From assembly GCF_016406125.1 (NCBI RefSeq), contig NZ_CP066339.1, positions 3,658,001-3,722,000 of the forward strand: a stretch of DNA of 64,000 bases, written 5' to 3'. Under the pieces are notes generated by a model that saw only the letters and a program-made list of their open reading frames with translations, was not told the DNA's origin and did no database searches. This stretch comes from Alicyclobacillus sp. SO9 (lineage in GTDB: Bacteria; Bacillota; Bacilli; Alicyclobacillales; Alicyclobacillaceae). This document shows, piece by piece, positions 8,362-16,578 of this stretch (the stretch's first letter is position 1; each line of letters begins with the position of its first letter). A program made the position numbers and the translations under genes.

Positions 8362-9372
8362 ATGACTTTAAATGCTCTTTGGTTCATCATTATAGGACTG
8401 TTATTTACGGGGTTTTTCTTCCTGGAAGGTTTCGACTTCGGTGTCGGAATTCTCGTACCGCTGCTTGGCCGCAACGACACCGAGCGCAGGGTGCTTATCA
8501 ACAGCATTGGACCGTTTTGGGATGCCAATGAAGTTTGGCTGATTGCCGCTGGAGCGTCCATGTTTGCGGCCTTTCCGAATTGGTATGCTACCCTCTTCAG
8601 CGGTTTCTACATTGCGTTATTTCTCATGTTATTAGCACTGATTGGCCGCGGTGTCGCTTTTGAATACCGCAGTAAAATTGAGCAGCCAAAGTGGCGCAAG
8701 TTTTGGGATTGGGTTATCTTCGCCGGAAGTCTCATTCCACCGTTGCTGTGGGGCGTTGCCTTGGCGGACCTGATGAAAGGTGTTCCAATTGACGGACATA
8801 TGAATTACGTTGGTACATTCTTTGATCTTCTTAGTTGGTACTCGGTTCTCGGCGGCCTCAGTGTTGTCTTGCTGTTTGTGTTGCATGGCGCGCTGTTTAT
8901 TACGCTGCGTACAGCGGAAGATATCCGGGACCGTGCACGAAATGTGGCCATGAAAACAGGTGGCCTTACCACGTTCATTCTGTTTGCCTTCGTTGTGGCT
9001 ACATATATTGAGACGGACATTTTTACAAAGATTGGGGTCGATCCCGGTTCTATTCCAATTGTCGCCGGCCTCGCTCTGGTTTCTGTCCGCTTTTTGGTCC
9101 AAGCAAAGCACTATGCGTGGGCCTTCGCAATGACAGGTATCACAATTATTTTGTCCACGATGACCGTCTTTGTGGGACTCTATCCGCGGGTGATGATTAG
9201 TTCGTTAAACGCAAATTGGAGTTTGACGGTATTTAACGCTTCTTCCAACACCTATTCACTTCAAGTGATGACTGTCGTGGCACTGACAATAGTCCCGTTC
9301 GTAGTCGCATATCAAATCTGGAGTTATTGGGTGTTTCGCAAACGAGTGAAACTCGATCACCTCGATTATTGA
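8362..9372 (+). CDS. cydB: cytochrome bd quinol oxidase subunit II
   Basis: A 336-residue integral membrane protein with eight or more helices that pairs with CydA. It contains the family N-terminus (LNALWFIIIGLLFTGFFFLEGFDFGVG, cut here by family alignment only), FWDANEVWL near residue 53, and RGVAFEYRSK. Length and motifs are normal. An ATG at 8362 follows GGAGGTG. It is co-transcribed with cydA; no clear terminator directly follows, and the region 9373-9557 contains only a minus-strand hairpin. Confidence 0.97.
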   Translation: MTLNALWFIIIGLLFTGFFFLEGFDFGVGILVPLLGRNDTERRVLINSIGPFWDANEVWLIAAGASMFAAFPNWYATLFSGFYIALFLMLLALIGRGVAFEYRSKIEQPKWRKFWDWVIFAGSLIPPLLWGVALADLMKGVPIDGHMNYVGTFFDLLSWYSVLGGLSVVLLFVLHGALFITLRTAEDIRDRARNVAMKTGGLTTFILFAFVVATYIETDIFTKIGVDPGSIPIVAGLALVSVRFLVQAKHYAWAFAMTGITIILSTMTVFVGLYPRVMISSLNANWSLTVFNASSNTYSLQVMTVVALTIVPFVVAYQIWSYWVFRKRVKLDHLDY

Positions 9373-9480
9373 AGAACATATGTAAGCGTTGTCTGCCAAC
9401 TAAAACGGGTGAAATCGCAAACTGCCCGGCCACAAGCCTGAGTTTAGATAGAACGAGACTTGTCCATGCTAGTGTAGGAA

Positions 9481-9511
9481 GAAAAAATCCATCTGCATAA
9501 ACCAGATGGAT
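9481..9511 (-). terminator. rho-independent terminator, minus strand
   Basis: Stem ATCCATCTG (9487-9495) / CAGATGGAT (9503-9511), seven-base loop, followed on the minus strand by TTTTTTC. It probably ends the corA transcript, which would then run antisense to the small ORF at 9558. Confidence 0.7.
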
Positions 9512-9557
9512 GTCATATTGACCAGTATACTATTTTGTAAAAGAAGGTGTAGTAGCA

Positions 9558-9689
9558 ATGGTAACCCTTATTATTTTATCTCTCACGGTCACAGTTGTAC
9601 TTGTCAACTGGAAATTGAAAGTCATGACAAAACGGCTCGAAGCCAAAATGCAAAGTCATCCTCACGGCAGGTCAATGACCATAAAATAA
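9558..9689 (+). CDS. small single-pass membrane protein (43 aa)
   Basis: ATG at 9558 is preceded by AGAAGGTG at eight-base spacing. The product has one hydrophobic N-terminal helix (residues 2-17) and a basic, His-containing cytoplasmic-type tail rich in Lys/Arg. It sits downstream of cydAB and could be a small accessory subunit of the oxidase, as CydX/CydS are elsewhere, but it shows no clear motif of either. Position, ribosome binding site and composition support a real gene; no homology is claimed. Confidence 0.45.
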   Translation: MVTLIILSLTVTVVLVNWKLKVMTKRLEAKMQSHPHGRSMTIK

Positions 9690-9853
9690 CAGCCGCGTTC
9701 AGTCCGGAGGCTCAGTTGGGGTCTGCACAATGCGAGCACAGTCGCGTCTCACCAGGACATGCTCCCACATTGTCAGACCCCTTCAATGAGAAACAAGCAA
9801 ATTCGAATGAATTTAATCAACACAACTGATTGGAAACAGAAGTATTGCATTCA

Positions 9854-10837
9854 TTAAATCCATTTTCTTTTTCTAAATACGACCAACATCCAGACACTCA
9901 AGCCAAGCATCACTCCGGCAATTACGACGGTTACAATCCACGAATGTTGGTAAGGCAGCGGAACATTCATACCAAAAATCCCTGTGATGAAGGTCATTGT
10001 GGCAGTTAAAGTTGTAATAATCGTCAAAACGCGCATCGTTTCATTGGTCTTCGCCGTTCCCATTGAAGAGTAAGTATCTAGGGCACCTTGAACGAGATCG
10101 CGAAAGACATCCACTGAATCAGCAATTCTCTCGAGATGGTCTGAGAGGTCCATGTAATACGGCTTGTTCTCTGGGTGCATGGCGAACGTATAGGTTCCGG
10201 TATTCAGACTTGAGAAAATTTTTCGTTGCGGTTCAATCGCTTTACGAATAGTGACCAGCGTTCTCTTTAGAGCCAGAAACTCTTCGCTGATAGCCAAAGC
10301 CGGGTGTTCGTACATTTCATCCTCGAGATCGTCAATACGCCCGGAAAGTTCGTCGATAATCGGAAAATAGGTATCTGTGAGGCCGTCCACAATGGCATAG
10401 AACAAATAATCGGAGCCTCGCTCCAAATATGCGTTGTCGTGACGAGACCTGGCTGCAATTCTGCCGATAGACTGAATTGCACGCCGGTGCACCGTGACAA
10501 TAAAATTGGCGCCCAGAAAAATATTCAGTTCTTCGATGGAGATTTCAGGCTCTGTATCTTCATCGTACTTAAGCGAATGGAGTTCGAAAAAGTCATATCC
10601 TTCATATCTGTCCACCTTTGTACGCGGTGATTCATAGACGCAGTCCTCCACAGCCAAAGGATGGAACCCAAAAATATCTGCAATTGCCTTAATTTCATAC
10701 GGGTCTTCAGGAACCCAGTTGAAAATGTCAATCCAGAGCATGAGATTATCATTTTTTAACAAGTGTTTGAGTTCATGAAGATCGATGTCATGCATTAATT
10801 CCTCTTGCTCTCGGTCGTAAAGGTACGTTTTAATCAT
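9854..10837 (-). CDS. corA: CorA-family divalent metal ion transporter
   Basis: A 327-residue CorA-type pentameric Mg2+/Co2+/Ni2+ channel. The large N-terminal cytoplasmic domain contains ALAVEDC-like HPLAVEDCVYESPRTK and a long helix; two C-terminal helices end with the diagnostic GMN motif (FGMNVPLPYQHSW) and a basic tail (FRKRKW). The ATG at 10837 is chosen because AAAGGAG is seven to eight bases upstream. An in-frame extension to 10990 is open but has no ribosome binding site and runs through an attenuator-like hairpin, so it is taken as untranslated leader. Confidence 0.92.
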   Translation of the reverse strand: MIKTYLYDREQEELMHDIDLHELKHLLKNDNLMLWIDIFNWVPEDPYEIKAIADIFGFHPLAVEDCVYESPRTKVDRYEGYDFFELHSLKYDEDTEPEISIEELNIFLGANFIVTVHRRAIQSIGRIAARSRHDNAYLERGSDYLFYAIVDGLTDTYFPIIDELSGRIDDLEDEMYEHPALAISEEFLALKRTLVTIRKAIEPQRKIFSSLNTGTYTFAMHPENKPYYMDLSDHLERIADSVDVFRDLVQGALDTYSSMGTAKTNETMRVLTIITTLTATMTFITGIFGMNVPLPYQHSWIVTVVIAGVMLGLSVWMLVVFRKRKWI

Positions 10838-10860
10838 AAGCTTTTCTCCTTTCTGAAAAG

Positions 10861-10911
10861 CTAAAAATCCATGACCTAAGCGGGGCTGCCCGAAACTGCA
10901 GCCTTGGTCAT
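10861..10911 (-). promoter_or_regulatory. attenuator-like hairpin in corA leader
   Basis: On the minus strand ATGACC / GGTCAT (10906-10911 with 10871-10876) and GGCTGC / GCAGCC (10898-10903 with 10884-10889) form a two-part stem with an eight-base loop. GGATTTTTAG follows at once. It lies about 25 bases before the corA ATG, in a leader of about 250 bases, as expected of a transcription attenuator. I could not match the leader to the M-box or yybP-ykoY consensus. Confidence 0.45.
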
Positions 10912-11149
10912 TCACATTGTCATCCAGCCACAATATCATCCCATCTTGGTCAGTCTTTGTCCACCATGCTCCTTGCCTCGCCTGCTTCAAATCATCCGCA
11001 CAACGGAGGCATCATCGTAAGCATGTCACCAACAAAACCGCTCCGTCGAGTGACCTTCGCCCCTTCGTTTCGCTTTATTAGGTGGCGTTAATTGTTGAGA
11101 ATTATAACACCGAACATGAAAACCGACACACTTTTTTCAATTATGATGC

Positions 11150-11185
11150 TGATTTGCTACAATTGTGAAGGTGATTTGCTACAAT
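11150..11185. repeat. two direct copies of a 14-bp element
   Basis: TGATTTGCTACAAT occurs at 11150-11163 and 11172-11185, a 22-bp period (two helical turns), about 100 bases before the FMN reductase gene. TACAAT could serve as a -10 box in either copy. Regulator binding or promoter duplication is possible. Confidence 0.5.
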
Positions 11186-11288
11186 GCAAGATATCCAATG
11201 ATATCTGTCCGTTTGTCTGCCTAATTCCTATTTTGTACAAGCAGACAGGCACAGTAAACGTAATTTAGGCTGGGAGAGGAGTTTTACT

Positions 11289-11834
11289 ATGAACGTTATC
11301 TGTATGGTTGGGAGTTTGAGAAAAGACTCATACAATATGCAGTTCGCCAAGACCCTGCAAGAGAGGTATACGGACAAGTTCCATCTCGATATTTTAGATA
11401 TCGGGCAGCTGCCGTATTATAACGAAGACATTGAACAAAATCCTGGAGAAGTAGTGCAATCCTTCAAGCAACAGGTTGCTGCTGCAGATGCAGTGATTTT
11501 TGTCACCCCAGAGTACAACTGGTCCATTCCCGGTGTACTGAAGAATGCATTAGACTGGCTTTCAAGAGTAGACAAAGTCATGAATGGAAAACCCGTTTTG
11601 ACGGCCGGCGTCTCAGCTGGATTTTTAGCAACCATTCGCGCACAACTGCATCTTCGTGAAATCCTGGCAAGCGCAGGCCTTAATGTAAAAATGTTTCCGC
11701 CTGGAGGAAATGAGATTTTGGTCGGAGCTGCGAAAGACAAGTTCGAGAACGGGCGCCTCTCGGACGCAGGAACACTGACCTTCATTGACAGTGTCATGGA
11801 GAAGTTTGTGCAATTCGTTTTATCAGCCAAGTAG
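11289..11834 (+). CDS. NAD(P)H-dependent FMN reductase
   Basis: A 181-residue flavodoxin-fold reductase (FMN_red/ChrR/YieF-like). GSLRKDSYN at the N-terminus is the phosphate-binding loop for FMN. TPEYNWSIPGVLKNALDWLSR is the family signature that includes the flavin ring-contacting Tyr and the ALDW segment. Such enzymes reduce quinones, azo dyes, chromate or flavins. The start follows GGGAGAGGAG. Single gene, converging on the TSUP gene; TTGTCT/AGACAA (about 11834-11854) may form a weak hairpin between them. Confidence 0.9.
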   Translation: MNVICMVGSLRKDSYNMQFAKTLQERYTDKFHLDILDIGQLPYYNEDIEQNPGEVVQSFKQQVAAADAVIFVTPEYNWSIPGVLKNALDWLSRVDKVMNGKPVLTAGVSAGFLATIRAQLHLREILASAGLNVKMFPPGGNEILVGAAKDKFENGRLSDAGTLTFIDSVMEKFVQFVLSAK

Positions 11835-11882
11835 GTTGTCTATCCACTAAAGACAAACGATTTGCACTAAGGCAGCCGGTTA

Positions 11883-12731
11883 CTACAGCAAGAGAAGGAT
11901 TGAGCCAATCACTGGAACGGTGACCATTGCGACCTTGAGAAACAAAGGCGAAGCAATCTTGGTCAACTTCGCGCCAAAAAAAGCTCCAAGTGTCGTTCCG
12001 AGTACGACTTCTGCAAGAAGCGTAAAGTTCAGATCACCAATGCTGTAGTACCCGGTACCGCCGGCAAGAGCTATGGGCAGAATCACAAGCATGGTTGTGC
12101 CGACTGCTTGGCGCAGCGTCAATCCAATCAGCGTTAAAAGACCAATTTGTATGAAAGGCGTGGACCCAATCCCGAACGTGCCTGAGAGCAGCCCCGTAAC
12201 CAGACCAATCAGGACAGAAGAAGCCCAAAACTGAGGCCCCGACAAAAGTACAGGTCTGCTATGCTCTTCCCTCGCTGGGACTTTAGCATCTGAGTTATCG
12301 GCATTCTGCGGGGTGTGCTGCGGCTTTATGATAAACAAACGGACGCCGAGCAGCACTGCTGACAGAAACAAGGCAACTGAAGTCAGCCACTTTAAATCAC
12401 TTACAGGCAACACATCTGCAATGCGTGTCCCTGCAAAGGCCCCGGCAGCCCCAACCAACCCAACGACAATACCGGCTTTCAGTACAATGTTGTCGTCTCG
12501 AAAATGACTGTACGCCCCTGATAAGGTCGTAAATACCATAGCCGCCAGTGAGGTGCCGAAAGCTGTCTGAATTGGTATCCCAAAAACCAACGTTAAGATG
12601 GAGATAATAAAACCGGAGCCTCCGGCTCCGATAAATCCCAGTAGCAGTCCTATGAAAATCATGAAGAGAAACACAAGCATGCTGTCCAATGACCCCTTTA
12701 GTCCCCGGCGCAGTCTGACCCGCGCACTCAT
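11883..12731 (-). CDS. TSUP-family (TauE/SafE) anion exporter
   Basis: An integral membrane protein of about 265-282 residues with eight or nine helices. It contains the twofold TauE/SafE pattern: GFIGAGGSGFIISIL near the N-terminus and LSGTFGIGSTPFIQIGLL in the second half. Family members export sulfite, sulfoacetate or related organosulfur anions. The start is uncertain: 12731 has a weak ribosome binding site, whereas ATG at 12680 gives a conventional hydrophobic start with AAAGGGG about 12 bases upstream. No sulfur operon adjoins it, although DsrE, rhodanese and DoxX genes occur elsewhere in the window. Confidence 0.85.
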   Translation of the reverse strand: MSARVRLRRGLKGSLDSMLVFLFMIFIGLLLGFIGAGGSGFIISILTLVFGIPIQTAFGTSLAAMVFTTLSGAYSHFRDDNIVLKAGIVVGLVGAAGAFAGTRIADVLPVSDLKWLTSVALFLSAVLLGVRLFIIKPQHTPQNADNSDAKVPAREEHSRPVLLSGPQFWASSVLIGLVTGLLSGTFGIGSTPFIQIGLLTLIGLTLRQAVGTTMLVILPIALAGGTGYYSIGDLNFTLLAEVVLGTTLGAFFGAKLTKIASPLFLKVAMVTVPVIGSILLLL

Positions 12732-12799
12732 TCTAATCCACAGTGTCAGACTTTATTATAGAACTTCATTGAAACGGGGTACAGAGACAGGAGAGCTGC

Positions 12800-13411
12800 T
12801 CAGCCGTCGACGCTGTCTAAAACAGCCCCTGTCACACTGACATTTGCATCATTGTTGGCAGCTGCGGCGGTGCTGCCGTTTGCCGCGTTTGTGCTGCCTT
12901 GTGATGTTTTATGGCCTCGTTGGTGGATTGTGTGATGCTTGTGAACATTGTACATTGCACCACCCGGTGTGTACTGCTGAGAATGTGGGTGCGGCACCCT
13001 GAATGCCGCCAGGCTCGAGATCACAAAGATGAAAGTCAGTGACGCACTCATCAGATGAAACAACAACAGGAAATACCTCATGCGTTTTCTTTGTGCATCG
13101 TAGCGAAAGAAAAAGTAGATCCCTGAAACAAACGTCACCACAAGAACCATGTAGCTGATGAGAACAAATACCTGTACCCCCGTTTGCGTGGATGTCAGGC
13201 GATGTACAAGCAGTATCGTAAAGAGGATAAACGTTGTAGACGCCGATGCCACGTGGGTGGCAACGAGAATCAGCGGGTACCTAATACTGATACGCAGTGT
13301 AAACCCTGAAAACAATACGAGTCCCACAATAGCTGTAAGAAACAAAAATGCAAAAGTCCAGTGCCAAAGTGTCATGAAGAGCGCCACCAATCCCCTGTTA
13401 AAATGAAACAT
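12800..13411 (-). CDS. four-helix membrane protein with regularly placed His, unknown
   Basis: A 203-residue protein with four to five predicted helices in the first 140 residues. His residues occur within or at the ends of the helices (LWHW around 17, VATHVA around 52, LLVHRL around 67, LLFHLM around 118), a pattern that would suit haem b or copper binding, as in b561-like proteins. The C-terminal 60 residues are a low-complexity tail with a His-rich patch (VHKHHTIHQRGHK) followed by Asn/Ala/Ser. I do not recognise a family. Its upstream region holds a repeated ATAGTTACTAATGAA element and a motif shared with the SCO1 promoter region, which suggests a common regulator and a link to metal or respiratory functions. 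Confidence 0.6.
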   Translation of the reverse strand: MFHFNRGLVALFMTLWHWTFAFLFLTAIVGLVLFSGFTLRISIRYPLILVATHVASASTTFILFTILLVHRLTSTQTGVQVFVLISYMVLVVTFVSGIYFFFRYDAQRKRMRYFLLLFHLMSASLTFIFVISSLAAFRVPHPHSQQYTPGGAMYNVHKHHTIHQRGHKTSQGSTNAANGSTAAAANNDANVSVTGAVLDSVDG

Positions 13412-13461
13412 AGTTACTAATGAACTATAGTTACTAATGAAATGTGGTTGCTATAGTGACA
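13410..13461. promoter_or_regulatory. repeated operator-like elements
   Basis: ATAGTTACTAATGAA occurs twice (13410-13424, 13427-13441; 17-bp period), followed by CTATAGTGACA at 13451-13461. The same CTATAGTGACA and the reverse complement of CTATAGTTACTA occur together at 23606-23622 before the SCO1 gene. Here they lie between the His-rich membrane gene (minus) and the SatD-like gene (plus). Confidence 0.5.
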
Positions 13462-13582
13462 CGTAAACTATATGACATTTTTGTGACTAAAGTCAAAGAC
13501 AGCCAAATTAGCACTTGGAATCCAATTTAATGCCTGCAGCTTAACTAAGAGTCATTTAATATTGAAACGTTAACCCTGTATA

Positions 13583-14416
13583 ATGGTTTTGAACAAAGAT
13601 GAAATGGCGAGGTTAGAGACCATGGACACACGATTTTCCGCGTTCATCATGGATATTTCTGGATCGCGCGAGCTGTCGAAGGCCAATCGGTTAAAAATCA
13701 AACAGACATTAGAAGCCCTCGAAGAGACGATTCACGACTGGACGCATGGTGTAATTCCTTGTAAAACAGATTTAAGGATGGGCGATGAACTCCTGGTTGT
13801 TGCCGAACACTACCATGCAGCGTACATACTGGCCTACCACATTTATAGTATCTGGCGAGGCATTGCACACCCCCCTTATTTCGGAATCGCAGTTGGCAAC
13901 ACCGAGGAAACCTGGGGAGAAATTGGTGATATTCGCCTGTGGACACACCCTGTCATCGCTCAGGCGCGGGAAGCATCAGAAATTCTAAAATCCAGACGCC
14001 GGCACAAACCGGAGATGTATTTATACCACTCTGTAGACGATGTTTCGTATGAATTGAATTATCTGCTGGAAGTACAACATACCCTCATGAGTCAACAGTC
14101 TCAACAGCAAAGATGGGCCAGTCTGCTTTATACATACTTGCGAAGTCAACAAGAAGTCTCAGAAAGCCTTGACATTTCTGTCCCCGCTGTCAGCGGATTA
14201 ATCAGCCGAGGAAACTACGATGTCACGGAAAAGACTTATGATATGATTGTGCGAAGGCTCGAGAAACTGGAGTGCTCGGACTCAGGAGATAAGTGCAACT
14301 TTGAAGCACAGCAATTGCAAAGGACGCGACTGGTAGACAACATCCAGACACACCGACGGCGCAAGATCCAAGGTGCGGAGGAATTTGTTGTGGAGACGTT
14401 ATTAGATTTGCTGTAA
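13583..14416 (+). CDS. SatD-like protein with C-terminal helix-turn-helix
   Basis: A 277-residue cytoplasmic protein. The N-terminal half (FIMDISGSRELSKANR, RMGDELLVV, GIAVGNTEETWGEIGD) has the form of SatD-family proteins, which share a cyclase/nuclease-like fold with conserved Asp. The C-terminal part contains a helix-turn-helix (QQEVSESLDISVPAVSGLISRG). The gene after it encodes a DUF3307 membrane protein, a pairing I know from other Bacillota, where SatD is tied to acid tolerance. The first ATG at 13583 has no good ribosome binding site; starts at 13604 or 13622 are alternatives. The biochemical role is not known. Confidence 0.7.
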   Translation: MVLNKDEMARLETMDTRFSAFIMDISGSRELSKANRLKIKQTLEALEETIHDWTHGVIPCKTDLRMGDELLVVAEHYHAAYILAYHIYSIWRGIAHPPYFGIAVGNTEETWGEIGDIRLWTHPVIAQAREASEILKSRRRHKPEMYLYHSVDDVSYELNYLLEVQHTLMSQQSQQQRWASLLYTYLRSQQEVSESLDISVPAVSGLISRGNYDVTEKTYDMIVRRLEKLECSDSGDKCNFEAQQLQRTRLVDNIQTHRRRKIQGAEEFVVETLLDLL

Positions 14417-14526
14417 GAACTTGGTCTGCAGAGAACCTCGTATAAGGAACCCAGTTCAAGAAGTCTCGCGTGTCCTCTTGACTCCCTCTCGTCGCATTTA
14501 TTTATATTGGGAGGAGGTAAATAAAA

Positions 14527-15402
14527 TTGGTCGTCCTTTTACTTATTTTCGCACACCTGTTATCTGATTTTGTCTTCCAGACATCGACGATGGCCGCTAA
14601 GAAGGGGTTGTTCAAGAGACACTTCTGGTTGCATATCGGTATTCATTTTGTTACCTACGAAGCGGCCCTGCTTGTTTTTTCTTATTTGCTGCACGCATTC
14701 TATCTGAAATTCTTGCTTGCTGGAATTTACTTGGCCGGACTTCATTTACTGATTGACTTTGCAAAGGAGAAGTCTCAAGACACCTTTCCAAAGTGGGACA
14801 CAAAGGTGCGAAAGAGTCTGGTGTTCTTCGTTGATCAAGCCTTGCATCTCATCTCCTTACTCCTCATTTCGCGATTTACGCTGCAATACCAATACACCCG
14901 GCATCTACATCAGATTGCGGAGAAGGTGCTTCGACACCACGGATTTTCACTAAATTTAGAGCAGTCTGTCATTCTCATTCTCATCTTGATGGTCCTCTCA
15001 ACAAGCTTCTCTGGGATTGTTGTAGAATTGATTGTATCCCCCGTTCCGCAAGAGGGCGAGCGGCTCATTGAAACAAAACACATTGCACGGGAAAGCAACA
15101 CTCAAGGGACCCGTTCGTACGGCAGCCAAGACGCTGCCTCTGTAGAGAGAACTTATATCAGCGTTCCGCCTGCCACAGTATCACGGGGGAGACTAATCGG
15201 TTACTTAGAGCGCCTCATGACGATGCTCTTGATTGCCGCTGCAGGCTATTCTTCCATCGGCTTTATCATTGCAACGAAATCGCTGGTTCGATTCCGGCAA
15301 CTCGATGACCGAGACTTTGCCGAGTACTTTCTCATCGGTACATTTTCATCAATTTTACTGGGAACAATCTGGGGTTTTGTGCTAAAAACATTTTTGACCT
15401 AA
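14527..15402 (+). CDS. DUF3307 membrane protein
   Basis: A 291-residue membrane protein. The N-terminus (LIFAHLLSDFVFQTSTMAAKKG) and HLLIDFAKEK are the DUF3307 signatures, each with His/Asp in a helix. A central charged stretch (about residues 175-220) separates them from two C-terminal helices absent from short family members. The start is TTG at 14527 with GGAGGAGG nine bases upstream. It follows the SatD-like gene and probably works with it; the mechanism is unknown. Confidence 0.75.
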   Translation: MVVLLLIFAHLLSDFVFQTSTMAAKKGLFKRHFWLHIGIHFVTYEAALLVFSYLLHAFYLKFLLAGIYLAGLHLLIDFAKEKSQDTFPKWDTKVRKSLVFFVDQALHLISLLLISRFTLQYQYTRHLHQIAEKVLRHHGFSLNLEQSVILILILMVLSTSFSGIVVELIVSPVPQEGERLIETKHIARESNTQGTRSYGSQDAASVERTYISVPPATVSRGRLIGYLERLMTMLLIAAAGYSSIGFIIATKSLVRFRQLDDRDFAEYFLIGTFSSILLGTIWGFVLKTFLT

Positions 15403-15407
15403 ATATG

Positions 15408-16382
15408 TCAACCATAGGCTAAAGCCGTGGTCATCGGCTTCGCCTGCTTACTCTTGCCAAGCGGAGACAAGTGGTAAAGGGATTCGATTGTCCTCAACAA
15501 GCTGTAGTGGGTAAACGACTGGCCGTACTTTCCCGTTTTCACGCCCGCTCCGTAGAACACTGTTGCAACCCGATTGCCTAGACCATAGCCTTCATCAAAG
15601 GTAATAAACAGCAGGCTGTTATGCGACTTCGCCCAACTGGCATAGGCACCCAAATTGTTCTTCAGCCAAGCGTCACCTGCCGCTACACTGCCGCTGTGCA
15701 TGTCGTTCTTGACGTTCGGAATGACAAAAGAGACTGTCGGTAGTTTCGTGAAGTTGTTTGAAAAGCTTGAAAAAGGTCGGTTCACATGCCTTGCCAGATT
15801 GGAAAAATCGACCCAAGGCGCGTGCTTTCTGGCATAGGTCCGGGTACTGCATCCTGTAAATCCAACGCTCGGGAGGCTTTCCGCGTATCCTGTGAAGCTA
15901 AGGTTACTTGCGGTCAGTTCGCTTCCAAGGTTGGCTTGGGTGAATGTATGAGGACAGGAATCGCTGTGTATGCCGAGAGTACTCCCAGCAAACAATGCCA
16001 AGTAATTGGGTTGGCTTGGGTGCGCCACAGCATGATAATTAGTAAATAAAGCGCCATTTCGAATCAGGCTGTTGATATAGGGCGCATGTTTGTTACCCAC
16101 AATACGGTTATACCCGTGATTCTCTTCCACGACCACAACAATATGGTCTGGTCGAGTCGGTTTCGCCGGTCGTGCTGTATTTGTAGAAGAAGCGGTGCCA
16201 GTGCCAGACCTGCTGCTGTTTGATTGTCCTCCGACGGTCTTATTCTGGGTCGGCCCTGTCTGTGTCACCCGAGGATTGCTGCCTTTGTTTGCAGTCTCCA
16301 CGGCACGGTTTGCGTTGCCGCACCCCGTTGTTATCACAACCGCGAAGGCCAGCGCACTAACCATTAGCGCGGGGTTTCTCAT
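15408..16382 (-). CDS. secreted lipoprotein phosphoesterase (acid phosphatase/phospholipase C family)
   Basis: A 324-residue exported enzyme of the phosphoesterase (PF04185) family. The signal peptide ends in a lipobox (VVITTGC), so it is probably anchored outside the membrane. A Ser/Thr/Asn-rich linker (about residues 25-80) leads to the catalytic domain with HIVVVVEENHGYNRIVGN (metal-binding Glu-Asn), HPSQPNYLALFAGS, VIPNVKNDMHSG and LLFITFDEGYG. Such enzymes hydrolyse phosphomonoesters or phospholipids. ATG at 16382 follows AGGAGG; the longer frame is not needed. It converges on the DUF3307 gene with five bases between the stops. Confidence 0.85.
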   Translation of the reverse strand: MRNPALMVSALAFAVVITTGCGNANRAVETANKGSNPRVTQTGPTQNKTVGGQSNSSRSGTGTASSTNTARPAKPTRPDHIVVVVEENHGYNRIVGNKHAPYINSLIRNGALFTNYHAVAHPSQPNYLALFAGSTLGIHSDSCPHTFTQANLGSELTASNLSFTGYAESLPSVGFTGCSTRTYARKHAPWVDFSNLARHVNRPFSSFSNNFTKLPTVSFVIPNVKNDMHSGSVAAGDAWLKNNLGAYASWAKSHNSLLFITFDEGYGLGNRVATVFYGAGVKTGKYGQSFTHYSLLRTIESLYHLSPLGKSKQAKPMTTALAYG

Positions 16383-16578
16383 CCATTGTTCCTCCTCTGT
16401 TAGCTGTCTTCGAACCGCTTGTCCAATACTTAATGTTTTCAACACACTCTCAAATTACCCTCAAGATAGCGCATCAAAAGTCTACTGAAAATAGGTCCTT
16501 TATGTAGTACGCTTTAATAATCAGGCACACTATCTCACCAATCACTACATTTTAACCTACTGAAAAGGGGGCTGAATG

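Noticed and set aside
8632-9111. 159-codon minus-strand ORF within cydB
   Set aside because: Fully antisense to a strongly conserved membrane gene, no ribosome binding site, low-complexity polar product.
10838-11100. M-box magnesium riboswitch before corA
   Set aside because: The conserved AGGTGAGGCTCCT-type core is not recognisable on the minus strand; only a generic attenuator is supported.
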